From positions 1 to 11,120 of the forward strand of contig QHOM01000015.1 of NCBI GenBank assembly GCA_003218785.1: 11,120 nucleotides of DNA, given 5' to 3'. The notes beneath the pieces were generated by a model. The model was not told the origin of the DNA, ran no database searches, and saw only the letters and a list, made by a program, of their open reading frames with translations. Both the position numbers and the translations under genes were made by a program. The DNA is from Verrucomicrobiota bacterium. Lineage in GTDB: Bacteria > Verrucomicrobiota > Verrucomicrobiia > Chthoniobacterales > UBA10450. Shown in pieces: positions 1 through 6,789 of this stretch (within the stretch, counting starts at the first letter, position 1; each line of letters begins with the position of its first letter).

Positions 1-591
1 ATTTTTCACAAGACGAAAGGAAAGTTGCCGTGGAGCACGCGGTTTGTGCTGGCGCCTTGTTTGCTCGGTCAATATTTGTCGCTGCTGTATTACCGTAGGC
101 AATGTCGATCTTGGGATGAGGTGACGCCGCGAATCTGGATCGGCGGCAAACTTGGGTCCGGTTCCGCAAAGAAAGCTTTGTGCTCCGGGGTGACCTCTGT
201 GCTCGATTTAAGCGCTGAGTTTTCCGAAGCAAAACCGTTCCGCAAGATCAATTATCGAAACATTCCCGTCCTCGATCTGACTGCTCCTACCCAGGCGCAA
301 CTTGCGCAAATGGGCGAATTCATCGGCAATCACTCCCGAGACGGCGCCGTTTATGTTCACTGTAAGATCGGTTACTCGCGAAGTGCGGCCGCGGTCGCCG
401 CTTATTTAATAATGAGTGGGAAAGCCAACACCGCGGAAGAAGCGTTCGCCATCATTCGCCGGGTTCGACCGTCCATTGTTATTCGACCCGAGGTAATTTC
501 CGCCTTGTCCGAATTCGACTCTCGACTTCGTTCTTCTCCCGGTGGCACGGACTCTTTTCTCCTCGCCTTGGAGCACGGCGCGCCTTCATGA
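1..591 (+). CDS. Membrane-linked dual-specificity protein phosphatase, C-terminal part (5' end outside window)
   Basis: The cysteine-phosphatase signature HCKIGYSR is visible, with the catalytic Cys codon at 361-363 and the P-loop Arg six codons later. A candidate general-acid Asp lies in PVLDLT about 29 residues upstream. This is the dual-specificity fold, which removes phosphate through a phosphocysteine intermediate. The domain appears complete: TPRIWIGGKL entry, then SVLDLSAEFSEA, the P-loop, and RRVRPSIVIRPE at the end. The frame is open to base 1, so the TTG at 25 is unlikely to be the start. The first visible residues (KGKLPWSTRFVLAPCLLG) resemble the linker after the membrane/PAP2-like region in YnbD-type proteins, so the rest probably lies upstream. 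Substrate unknown; phosphoprotein or phospholipid are both possible. Stop TGA 589-591. Confidence 0.85.
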   Translation: MFHKTKGKLPWSTRFVLAPCLLGQYLSLLYYRRQCRSWDEVTPRIWIGGKLGSGSAKKALCSGVTSVLDLSAEFSEAKPFRKINYRNIPVLDLTAPTQAQLAQMGEFIGNHSRDGAVYVHCKIGYSRSAAAVAAYLIMSGKANTAEEAFAIIRRVRPSIVIRPEVISALSEFDSRLRSSPGGTDSFLLALEHGAPS

Positions 592-603
592 TCACGAGAT
601 CCT

Positions 604-952
604 ATGAACTATAACGAACTGATTCAGCTTTACTTCGAGCGCTCGACTGCAATGCAGCAATACCGCGCTGGTCTGCATTTTATTCGCGCTGTTCGCCTAT
701 AAGAATCTCGATGCGATGAAAGACACGACCGCGCAACGTTTCGCCACGATCGAGGCGATCAAACAATTCGATTCTGGCGGCGCGACCGCCAATGTCTCGA
801 AGCAAGTGCGCGATCTACTCGAGCCGACTCTTACGCCCGCCACCTTTGGAAGCGTCAAGGCTACCCACATTATCAGCGACTTGCTCACCATCGCCGCACT
901 TTGCGCGATGGAGCTCCGAAGAAGAAGGCTCAAAGCGACGGCGACCGTGTAA
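604..952 (+). pseudogene. Frameshifted small membrane protein gene (remnant)
   Basis: An ATG at 604 opens MNYNELIQLYFERSTAMQ, a plausible amphipathic N-terminus, but this frame stops at 700-702. From about 660 the sequence continues as a good protein in another frame: a membrane helix (TALVCILFALFAYKNLDAM), then KDTTAQRFATIEAIKQFD, then THIISDLLTIAALCAMEL and a basic tail ending at 950-952. The two halves together read like one small protein with two or three helices. A piece (perhaps about 20 codons with a first helix) and the frame seem to have been lost around 655-662. I do not know a function; YNELIQLYFERS-type small membrane proteins are a recollection, not a database match. The gene starts 12 bp after the phosphatase stop, so it may have been its operon partner. 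Confidence 0.55.
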
Positions 953-996
953 ACCTTGCGCCGTTTCAGCTCGGTCAAAAAAATAGCCGGATCCAT
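931..996 (-). pseudogene. Orphan N-terminus of an ELKRR-type membrane/TPR protein
   Basis: Read leftwards from the ATG at 996-994, the first 22 codons give MDPAIFLTELKRRKVYTVAV. This is very like the stereotyped leader (F-ELKRR-VY-VAVAY) before the membrane helix of a large group of bacterial proteins with C-terminal TPR or cyclase-like regions. After VAVA the reading becomes unrelated: Ser/Leu-rich, with no hydrophobic helix of the expected kind. The overlapping plus-strand remnant ends at 952, so the junction lies around 931-950. Only the start of the gene has survived. No ribosome binding site is obvious. Confidence 0.45.
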
Positions 997-1047
997 GACA
1001 ATGCCGGCGACGTTACTGCAACGCGCTTTTTATGCACGAACAGGAAT

Positions 1048-1224
1048 ACCCATTGCGAGACGACGCGCGCTGTGCAAGTAGCGAACGAAGTTCCAGGTCA
1101 GACAAGACGTCCGCAAATTCGCAGCCGAACAAAAAATTTCGGAAGAGCAATCGCTTCAAATCGGCCTCGACCAAAAGCTAAGGAGTTTGTAAAAAAAGGC
1201 TCGGCAGTTTACGCGAAGGCATAA
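1048..1224 (+). pseudogene. thiC: 3' remnant of thiC (phosphomethylpyrimidine synthase)
   Basis: ThiC is the radical-SAM enzyme that makes the HMP-P pyrimidine moiety of thiamine. Its C-terminus typically reads F-C-S-M-K-I-(S/T)-Q-DVR-(Y/F)-A-A and ends G-M-E-E-K-(S/A)-EF-KG-E-Y. Here 1103-1177 reads QDVRKFAAEQKISEEQSLQI then GLDQK, and in the next frame 1174-1221 reads KAKEFVKKGSAVYAKA before TAA at 1222-1224. Adding one A to the A run at 1173-1176 would join them. Upstream, 1051-1086 reads HCETTRAVQVAN, a weak match to the HDETLP...VA-F segment. The Cys motif of the iron-sulfur site expected between (C-S-M-C-G-P-K-F-C) is absent. The rest of the gene is not in the window. Confidence 0.55.
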
Positions 1225-1304
1225 TGTCTGGTGGAGCCCGCGCGCCTTACTGGTCGTGTTTGGCAGCTAGGCGGAACGAGCTTTTTGCTGAATAGATATG
1301 CCGC
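1225..1304. other. Spacer between convergent remnants
   Basis: Eighty bases separate the thiC-like stop from the stop of the large minus-strand gene. I see no hairpin followed by a T run on either strand, and no coding signal. Confidence 0.4.
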
Positions 1305-2480
1305 TTAGCCAAACGGCCCGCGTTTTGCCTCGCGTTCCGCGTCGTATTCGTAGGACTCAGCAACTTTACGAAGCGACCTCGCTAGCCGGTGATAACCAGC
1401 ATTTTCAACGGCTTCGGCTTTCTCACGGTACTTTGCAGCAATTTCTCTTTCCTCTTTACCAGCTGTAAAGCCATGTGTGCCGCGCATGTTGAAAAGTTCA
1501 CATGTGAAGCCAGAACGCATCGCCTCTGCGTCTTTTGCATTCAGCGCCTCCGCTACGGCTTTGTGAATCCATAGTCCGTATGGGTCAGCCGGTGAGTAAG
1601 GCAGCACTTGCCCAAGTTGGCTCATTGCTACCTCAAAATGTCCGGATTCATGAGTCGAGTGTTTCACTGCAGTCAGCCAGTCCTTGAAAGCCGCTTCATC
1701 GAATTGTCCTTCTTTCGTACAGCCAGGTGGCCGGTGCCAATCGGCGAGAAGCCTGTATGCGTTTTCGGCGATCGTCTTTCGCTCTTCGGAAGGCTCTCCT
1801 TCAGGCTTCTTCTCCTGTTTCGACCTAAACACCGCTCGGATCACTTCGCAGAAAAAGTTCGGATCTTCAGATAGTCGCCTCGCGAGCGTTTTGGGCGACC
1901 CGCCGCTGTAACGGCCTAGCAACGGCAAGTAACTCCACTCGATTTGAAATAGCTTTTCGGGATCTGTTTCGGAATTTCCCTGTAGCCAGTTGATCAACTC
2001 GATCAGAGCGTGCTGGTCCATTGTATTCGGGGGTTCCTTCGAACCGAGATTCTCCCGAAGCGCTCGAATCACAAGATCAGTCGGGGTGGTTTGTTTCTCG
2101 TGCGTTGCGCGCTCCAAACACTGCAGTGCTGCTTGTGTCCGCCCGTATTCCAAAAGCCGCTCGGCAGCGAAAACCAAGTCTGCAGCGTTTGGTTCGTACG
2201 ACTCTGCGCTCGTTTTATTCCAATACGCGGGCTGCTTCGCTGCTAGCAGCCGCTCGGCACGGACCCATGTCTCACGAGTAAACGGAAGGAGCGAAAGAAA
2301 AGCGATCTTTTCTTCATCTTCCCAACGCTGCAGTTCAACTGTGTCCACCCAATCCCATCCCTTCGCCCAAAACCGCCCGCGCACGAAACTGGCCGTTAAC
2401 CGTTGAAGCTTGGGATCAGAACTCAGCAGGTGCGTCGGCAACAATGCCGCCTCTACCTTCGGGTCACCTACCACACCCAA
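1305..2480 (-). pseudogene. C-terminal segment of the decayed large nuclease/helical-repeat protein
   Basis: This 391-codon segment begins with GVVGDPKVEAALLPTHLLSS and runs to EREAKRGPFG before TAA at 1307-1305. It is all-helical and rich in Trp, Leu and Glu. Patches typical of a TPR-like or HEAT-like solenoid include LVFAAERLLEYGRTQAALQC and a C-terminal helix pair (REIAAKYREKAEAVENAGYH). The ATG at 2480 is not a convincing start: the same frame is open further upstream and reads VWKVGVALG just before it, in the style of the family. No ribosome binding site is seen. It is therefore the distal part of the protein that starts at 4725, cut off by a frame change near 2500. The C-terminus looks complete. 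There is no Walker A or known catalytic motif. Confidence 0.6.
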
Positions 2481-3262
2481 AGCGACCCCGACCTTCCAGA
2501 CTGAAGCGGCAGATCGAGCGAATTCAATAATTCCGTCAACGCCAGAGGCGGCGATTTAGGGATGAGCTTGGATGCTACACCTTCAATTTTGGCAACCGCC
2601 TCTTGCGACATCGCCCAATCGGCATCAGCGAATTTGCGGTGATTAGTTGCAAGGTGAACGAGAGCTTCCCACAACGGCCGACGTTCCTGTTCGGGCAAAC
2701 CCGTCGTCTTGTCGGAGGCGAGCAATTCAAGCATCCGAGTGTGTGCCGCACCGGACAAATTCGGAAGATGATCGATTAACTGTGTCAGCTTGGATCGGTC
2801 GCTTTCTGCGACGTCAATCGCGAGTTGCGCATAGATATTCACTTGCTCCCAGTGTTCACGGTTAGTGACTTTTTCCGTGCAGCCTGCTGGGATCAACGCT
2901 CGCCACGTCGGCTTCCGAGTACCCGATGCTATAGCGTGTGTTTTAGGCAGCAGCGAAAGTAAGAGTTTCCAACCTAGCGCCGGATGTTCGTGCAGGAGCG
3001 TGTTTACCGCCGCCTTGCGTTTTGAAACATCAGCGCATGTCTGTGGATGCCATGGCAGTAAAATTTCGACTATCGAATTCGTTGGCCGGTTCGTCCAATT
3101 TCCGCCCGGGTCAACTGCAGCGAGATCGCCAAGCAGAACGATTACGGCGGTGAGGTAGTCCGGATGCCAAGCAAGTGTCTCAAGCGCCCACAAAAGTCCA
3201 GTCATGTAGTTTCGGCCCATCGCGCCTCCGCTCTCTGAGCATCGGGAGGTGTGCATTAACAC
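2468..3262 (-). pseudogene. Middle segment of the decayed large protein
   Basis: The homologous part runs from about SGGAMGRNYMTGLLWALETL to NSLDLPLQSG (roughly 3232 to 2500). The start at 3262 is an accident of the frame: its first ten residues are out-of-frame reading of the preceding segment. The segment is helical with conserved-looking patches (DPGGNWTNRPTNS, LPWHPQTCADV, HRKFADADWAM). These belong to the same long solenoid-like protein as the flanking segments, as I recall that family. At both ends family-typical sequence switches frame, and from memory about 35-45 codons are missing at each switch, so the breaks look like deletions and not simple indels. No catalytic residues recognised. 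Confidence 0.6.
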
Positions 3263-3680
3263 TTGCCCAAATGACCCAATCCGCTTCTTTCAGAATTTCA
3301 CTTACGGCAATAGCAGCCGTAGCTTCCGCTTTCCCGTGAGAACACGAGGTAAGGTACTGCGGAAAGCTACCGAGCAACGCTAGCGTCTCGGCCACGCCTT
3401 TTCGCAACTGATCCGAGTGCTTTAGCGTTTTATTGTAAATGCGCGCTGCGAACCGCTCGTCCGCCACTAGTTCGAATTGTGGATCCCGCTCGCGCAATAC
3501 GTCGATGGCTATCTGGCGAAATCGGTCCAAATAGTCATCGAATATCCGTGGCCCAAGCGCTTCCCACGCCTCCTTGCGCCGAGCAATAATCCATTTCCCA
3601 TCCTTCTGCTCAAGTGGCGGGTTCGGGAGTAATGATGCTTCACGTGTTGAAGCGATCCATTCTTCGCGTGTCTTAATCAT
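3180..3680 (-). pseudogene. Linker segment of the decayed large protein, after the nuclease part
   Basis: The segment reads REEWIASTREASLLPNPPLE, DGKWIIARRKEAWEALGPRI, then VLRERDPQFELVADERF and helices up to DWVIWASVNAHLPMLRE (about residue 150). The last 16 residues are out-of-frame junk after a deletion junction near 3229-3240. Its ATG (3680-3678) overlaps the stop of the upstream nuclease frame in the arrangement ATGATTAA. That could be real translational coupling between two genes. In relatives as I remember them, however, the preceding LLGSWNEKVEADK stretch and this segment are continuous in one protein. Removing a single T would fuse the two frames as GHDKTREEWIA, so a frameshift is at least as likely. 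Confidence 0.6.
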
Positions 3681-4725
3681 GGCCTTCGATCAGTTCGCGG
3701 ATTACGGATTTGTCTGCCTCTACCTTTTCATTCCAGCTCCCGAGCAGCGCGGCAAAAGCGAGCGCATCTGCCTCCTCGCCTTTGAAATGATCCGGCGGAG
3801 CCTGAGTCGCTGATTCTTTTTGTGGTTTTAGAAATTCTGTCGGAATCGTCTGGACGGGGACCTGTTTTGAAAAGGCGTTTCGAATATCTTCCGAAAGCGT
3901 ATCGATAGTTATCGTTCCCGCGCTTTGATTAAAGGATTCGATCTCCTTTGCGATCATTCCCCAAATTCCTGGGATATTCTCTGGCGTAAATTGCGCGATG
4001 TGGGAGTTCACCAACGACAAGGTAACACCTGACTGGACGTCCAGATCGTAACCGAGGATGTGAAAGCACTTCATAAATTGCCAAAGGATCTCATCCTCTA
4101 AGTCGACGCCGTTATTGGCTTTTTTCAGTTGAGATCGAAATGCCTGAAGCTTTTCCCGTTTTGCCTCACTGCTAAACTTACTCAGGTTTACTTTCTCCAA
4201 AAATTCTTGCGCGTTTGCCGAGGTTCGCGCCCATTCCAGCACCCGCCGGGCATTCTCGACATCGTGGGAACTTAGCGGACCCGTGATCAGCGCGATCTCG
4301 TCATATTTTGCATCGAAAATTTCCGGGTTTTGGAAATCCAACCAAGCTGCTTTTATGACCTTGGCAAAGACCTCGTCTTTTTCAGTAATGCTGAGCGAGT
4401 GCTTGATTTGCGCAAGCAGCTTCGCCGCGCGGCCGCCATTTCGCTCTTCTGCAAATGCGATGAAATCGTCGGTATTAAACCCAGCATAGCGCCCCTGAAG
4501 CTTGATTTTCTTGACTGGCCACGGGGGTAAGCACGGAGCGAGGCCTCCTGAGAGCATAAGGACGACGAACGCGGATTGGACGTTGTTCTCGAAATTAGGG
4601 CCACCACTTCCTGTAGAAAATGGATTGCTCAATTGGTGGTCGGGATTACTCGCTGGCTGCGACGACTGTTTGTCTAGTTCCTTCCGGGTCGCCGGCCCTT
4701 CTGAAAAAATATAGTCTCTTGCCAT
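3673..4725 (-). CDS. Cap4/DUF4297-like nuclease-domain protein (N-terminal part of a probable defence effector)
   Basis: 350 residues. Residues 40-60 (SGGPNFENNVQSAFVVLML) resemble the entry helix of Cap4/DUF4297-type PD-(D/E)XK nuclease domains. The likely active site is Asp86/Asp87 in NTDDFIAF and Gln106-x-Lys108 in LLAQIKHS, i.e. the D...QxK form of the motif. Residues 110-200 continue the nuclease fold (YDEIALITGP). Residues 205-300 contain LWQFMKCFHILGYDLD and TITIDTLSEDIRNAF, seen in family members between nuclease and repeats. No Walker A is present. Such nucleases act in anti-phage systems by cutting DNA when a partner or fused sensor is triggered; here the C-terminal helical segments downstream would be the sensor. 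That role is inferred. The frame is intact but ends at 3675-3673 inside what was probably one longer protein. Confidence 0.65.
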   Translation of the reverse strand: MARDYIFSEGPATRKELDKQSSQPASNPDHQLSNPFSTGSGGPNFENNVQSAFVVLMLSGGLAPCLPPWPVKKIKLQGRYAGFNTDDFIAFAEERNGGRAAKLLAQIKHSLSITEKDEVFAKVIKAAWLDFQNPEIFDAKYDEIALITGPLSSHDVENARRVLEWARTSANAQEFLEKVNLSKFSSEAKREKLQAFRSQLKKANNGVDLEDEILWQFMKCFHILGYDLDVQSGVTLSLVNSHIAQFTPENIPGIWGMIAKEIESFNQSAGTITIDTLSEDIRNAFSKQVPVQTIPTEFLKPQKESATQAPPDHFKGEEADALAFAALLGSWNEKVEADKSVIRELIEGHD

Positions 4726-4823
4726 AAACGCGATGTCCCGAACGCTGCCGGGTAACCTAAGAAGCGGAAACGAAAAGTCGAAGCCTTTACCCTGAGTTCG
4801 CGCGGTGCACGCCAGCCTTCGCC

Positions 4824-4846
4824 ACTGAGTCCAAATTGGAGTCAGT
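4824..4846. promoter_or_regulatory. 23-bp quasi-palindrome upstream of the nuclease gene
   Basis: The arms pair around base 4835 over 11 positions with a single mismatch (4829 against 4841). The left arm is ACTGAGTCCAA and the right arm TTGGAGTCAGT. It lies about 100 bp before the nuclease ATG (4725) and after the stop of the upstream lyase gene (4874). Its symmetry and AT-centred core suit a dimeric repressor operator, but a weak terminator hairpin for the lyase gene or a mobile-element end are alternatives. There is no T run next to it. No clear -35/-10 pair was found in 4726-4873. Confidence 0.35.
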
Positions 4847-4873
4847 CCTCACTTTTGACACAACTAGTTAGCG

Positions 4874-5110
4874 CTAGCTCAGCGGTTTTCCGCCAAAGAG
4901 TTCGTTCAAATCGGCGGAAGCAGCGTTATTAGCCAAGAGGCCGAAGGTGCCGTTTGTTTTGATGTCCTGCGCAGCGCGCAGAAATGTACCCCATGCGGCA
5001 AGGGCGAGTCCGGAGCCGACAGAGATGCGGCGCACACCAAGTTCAGCCAGTTGGGAAAATGAAAGCTGGTGATTGAATCCGACAATCGGCGCCGGCTTCA
5101 GCGTAGCCAA
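4874..5110 (-). pseudogene. Isocitrate lyase/PEP mutase-family protein, C-terminal fragment
   Basis: The homologous part is TLKPAPIVGFNHQLSFSQLA followed by ELGVRRISVGSGLALAAWG and LRAAQDIKTNGTFG, ending with TAG at 4876-4874. This is the last beta strands and C-terminal helices of the PEP mutase/isocitrate lyase TIM-barrel fold. The apparent TTG start at 5110 has no ribosome binding site and lies inside the preceding coding frame, so this is the tail of the gene starting at 5630, now in another frame. Confidence 0.8.
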
Positions 5111-5630
5111 CCAGTCGGTTGAGAGCAGTATGTAATGGATCGGGATCGCCGACCAGCCACGCTTCGCAACGCCCGGTCAGTACGACACCAGTTTCCGAAG
5201 CGTCGATCGCGGCCCGTGCCGCGCGAATCCGATCGACCGCCAGTTCTTTCTCGTAGAGCGGCGCATCGGACCGACGCGTATTGTCCTCGATCGATAAGCC
5301 AGCGACCCCCGTCGCGATGCAGAACCGTACATTCTCCGCGATGCCTTCTGGTTCATCAGCATAACCGGATTCGAAGTCCGCGTTCACCGGCAGCGGCGTC
5401 GCTTCTACAATTTCTCGAATATGCGCCAGCATTTCATCGCACGGAACGCCGCCATCGTGTTTTCCGCGGGAGAAGGCGAAGCCCGCAGAAGTAGTGGCGA
5501 GGGCTTCGAATCCGAGACGTTGCAGGTGGATCGCTGTTCCAATATCCCAAGGGTTTGGAAGGAGGAAACATCCCGACTGGTGCATCGCGCGGAACTTTGC
5601 CGCGGCAGAGGCCTGCTGCGTTGGATTCAT
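5043..5630 (-). pseudogene. Isocitrate lyase/PEP mutase-family protein, N-terminal fragment (frameshifted)
   Basis: The sequence is a clear ICL/PEP mutase-family TIM barrel: LLPNPWDIGTA near residue 25, ATTSAGFAFSRG near 45, metal/substrate residues in VNADFESGYAD (82-92) and SIEDN (113-117). The catalytic-loop region LTGRCEAW (151-158) is of the form found in the uncharacterised branch, not the KKCGH of true isocitrate lyase. Members cleave or decarboxylate 2- or 3-carbon oxoacid adducts; the exact substrate is unknown. Homology stops at GYAEAGADC (residue 183); the last 12 residues are out of frame. The strands between GADC and TLKPAPI (about 20-25 codons in relatives, from memory) are missing. 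It starts 54 bp after the HAD tail, on the same strand, and is probably inactive. Confidence 0.8.
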
Positions 5631-5683
5631 ATCGCAAACTTATGTGGATCGAGCGTGAACGCGAGTCTCGTGCAAAACGGAAG

Positions 5684-5890
5684 CTATCTTTCAAGCCGAA
5701 TCCCTAGCTCATCCAAGTGCCGCAACAGATCGGCGGGATCTTCGTAAACTCGATACGCACCTGCTCTTTCAAGTTCGCCCTGACCGTAATCGCCTGAAAT
5801 AAGAGCTACTCCAAGCGCGGAGGCACGGCGGGCCGCGAGCAAATCCCAAACACTGTCACCTACCTACGATTACACCTAGAATCAAAACGC
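5684..5890 (-). pseudogene. C-terminal tail of a HAD-superfamily hydrolase
   Basis: Reading leftwards from 5860 gives GDSVWDLLAARRASALGVAL, then SGDYGQGELERAGAYRVYED and PADLLRHLDELGI, with TAG at 5686-5684. GDSVWD is HAD motif IV of the phosphoglycolate phosphatase-like group (metal-binding acidic pair), followed by the usual C-terminal helices. Immediately upstream there is a tandem 4-bp repeat (plus strand 5858-5865, ACCTACCT). Without one copy the frame would continue as VIVGDSV, the expected beta strand. Beyond about 5890 nothing of the core or cap domain (no DxDxT nucleophile motif) can be found, so most of the gene is gone. Confidence 0.65.
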
Positions 5891-5947
5891 GTTTCACTTA
5901 AAAAAGCCAGTGTAGGCTGCGCCCCTATCTTCATAGAAGCTGATATT

Positions 5948-6208
5948 TCAGTTGGCTTGATGAGGTTGTGCCTTCGCGACAGCCGGCTCCTTTGGGTCGG
6001 TCGTCGCAAAGTCATAATTGTTAGTGAGGTAATCATAGATGGCCGAGAAATCCTGGGTGGCGTGTCCTTCCCTCATTGCGAGCCGATACAGTTCTTTCGC
6101 AGCATTGGTTAGGGGCATGGCCACACCAGATTCGTACGCACTCACTGATGCGAGATGCATATCCTTTTGCATCCAGCGCAACGGAAATTCGGCTTCGTAA
6201 TTTCCGGT
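5948..6208 (-). pseudogene. 3-hydroxyisobutyrate dehydrogenase-like protein, tail after an amber stop
   Basis: Same frame as the preceding segment, separated from it only by the TAG at 6211-6209. Translation resumes TGNYEAEFPLRWMQKDMHLA, then the C-terminal helices (SAYESGVAMPLTNAAKELYR) to TGA at 5950-5948. This is the standard C-terminal domain that closes the active site and forms the dimer in beta-hydroxyacid dehydrogenases. Relatives commonly have a Glu codon (KIESG) where the stop is, so a single GAG-to-TAG change explains it. The Met at 6181 is not a real start. Confidence 0.75.
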
Positions 6209-6775
6209 CTAGATTTTCTCCCGCTTCGACGCGAGAAACGACGCGACCGCAGGCATGCCGAGCAGAGAATCAAACAGCATCTTTCTCGAGATTCCGAGAA
6301 CTTCACCCAACGCCATTGCTTCGGCGAACGCCGCCATTCCTGTCCCTAACAAAAGATTGATCACCATCTTCATCGACGTTCCCATTCCGTGTCCGCCGGC
6401 GTGAACAATCTTGTTGCCCATGCAAAGTAATAGCGGGCGAATCTCTTCCAGGTCGGGCATATCAGCGCCCACCCAGAAAATCAGCTTCGCTTCGGCGGCC
6501 ACTGGAGCGAAGCCGGTCACCGGTGCGTCGACCAAGTGAACCTCATGTCGCCCTGCCTCGGCGGCCATTTTCTTCGAGAACGACGGATTCACCGAACTAC
6601 AATCGACCCAAAGTGCATTTGACTGGAGGTGATTCAAAAATCCATTGGCGCCCAGAGCTGCTTCTTCCGCTTTGGCGCGAGTGCGATTGAACACGACCAA
6701 TGAATAGCCATGCTTTTGCAAGTTTGCCGCCATGCGGCTGCCCATTATGCCAAGACCAATGAATCCAATTTTCAT
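6209..6775 (-). pseudogene. 3-hydroxyisobutyrate dehydrogenase-like (beta-hydroxyacid dehydrogenase), N-terminal part
   Basis: NAD(P)-dependent oxidation of a 3-hydroxyacid is the family reaction. The dinucleotide motif GFIGLGIMGSRMAANL and VVFNRTRAKAE are clear, as are the substrate loop DAPVTG and the catalytic-Lys helix (GMGTSMKMVINLLLG). Start: ATG at 6775-6773 with AAAGGAG five bases upstream suits better than the GTG six bases earlier. Two lesions are seen. The segment NRTRAKAE joins straight to EAALGANGF, skipping about 35 residues that normally form the rest of the Rossmann fold (the strands around L-F-T-M-L); this deletion is in frame, near 6660-6667. The frame then ends at an amber codon, KREKI-stop (6211-6209). 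It lies 14 bp after the reductase stop, so it was co-transcribed with it. Almost certainly non-functional. Confidence 0.75.
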
Positions 6776-6789
6776 CCTCACTCCTTTCT

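Noticed and set aside
25..27. TTG at 25 as start of the phosphatase
   Set aside because: The frame is open to the left edge and the residues before it fit the family linker; no ribosome site.
901..1224. 107-codon plus-strand frame as one intact gene
   Set aside because: Only its last part matches a known protein end, and the best match switches frame inside it, so it is a pseudogene remnant and not a gene.
1990..2406. Plus-strand frames opposite the large gene (Ser/Arg/Cys-rich)
   Set aside because: Antisense shadows of a strongly coding minus strand, with atypical composition and no ribosome site.
1305..4725. Programmed ribosomal frameshifting to explain the split frames
   Set aside because: No slippery heptamer with a downstream structure was noticed, and two of the three junctions also lack tens of family residues, which slippage cannot explain.
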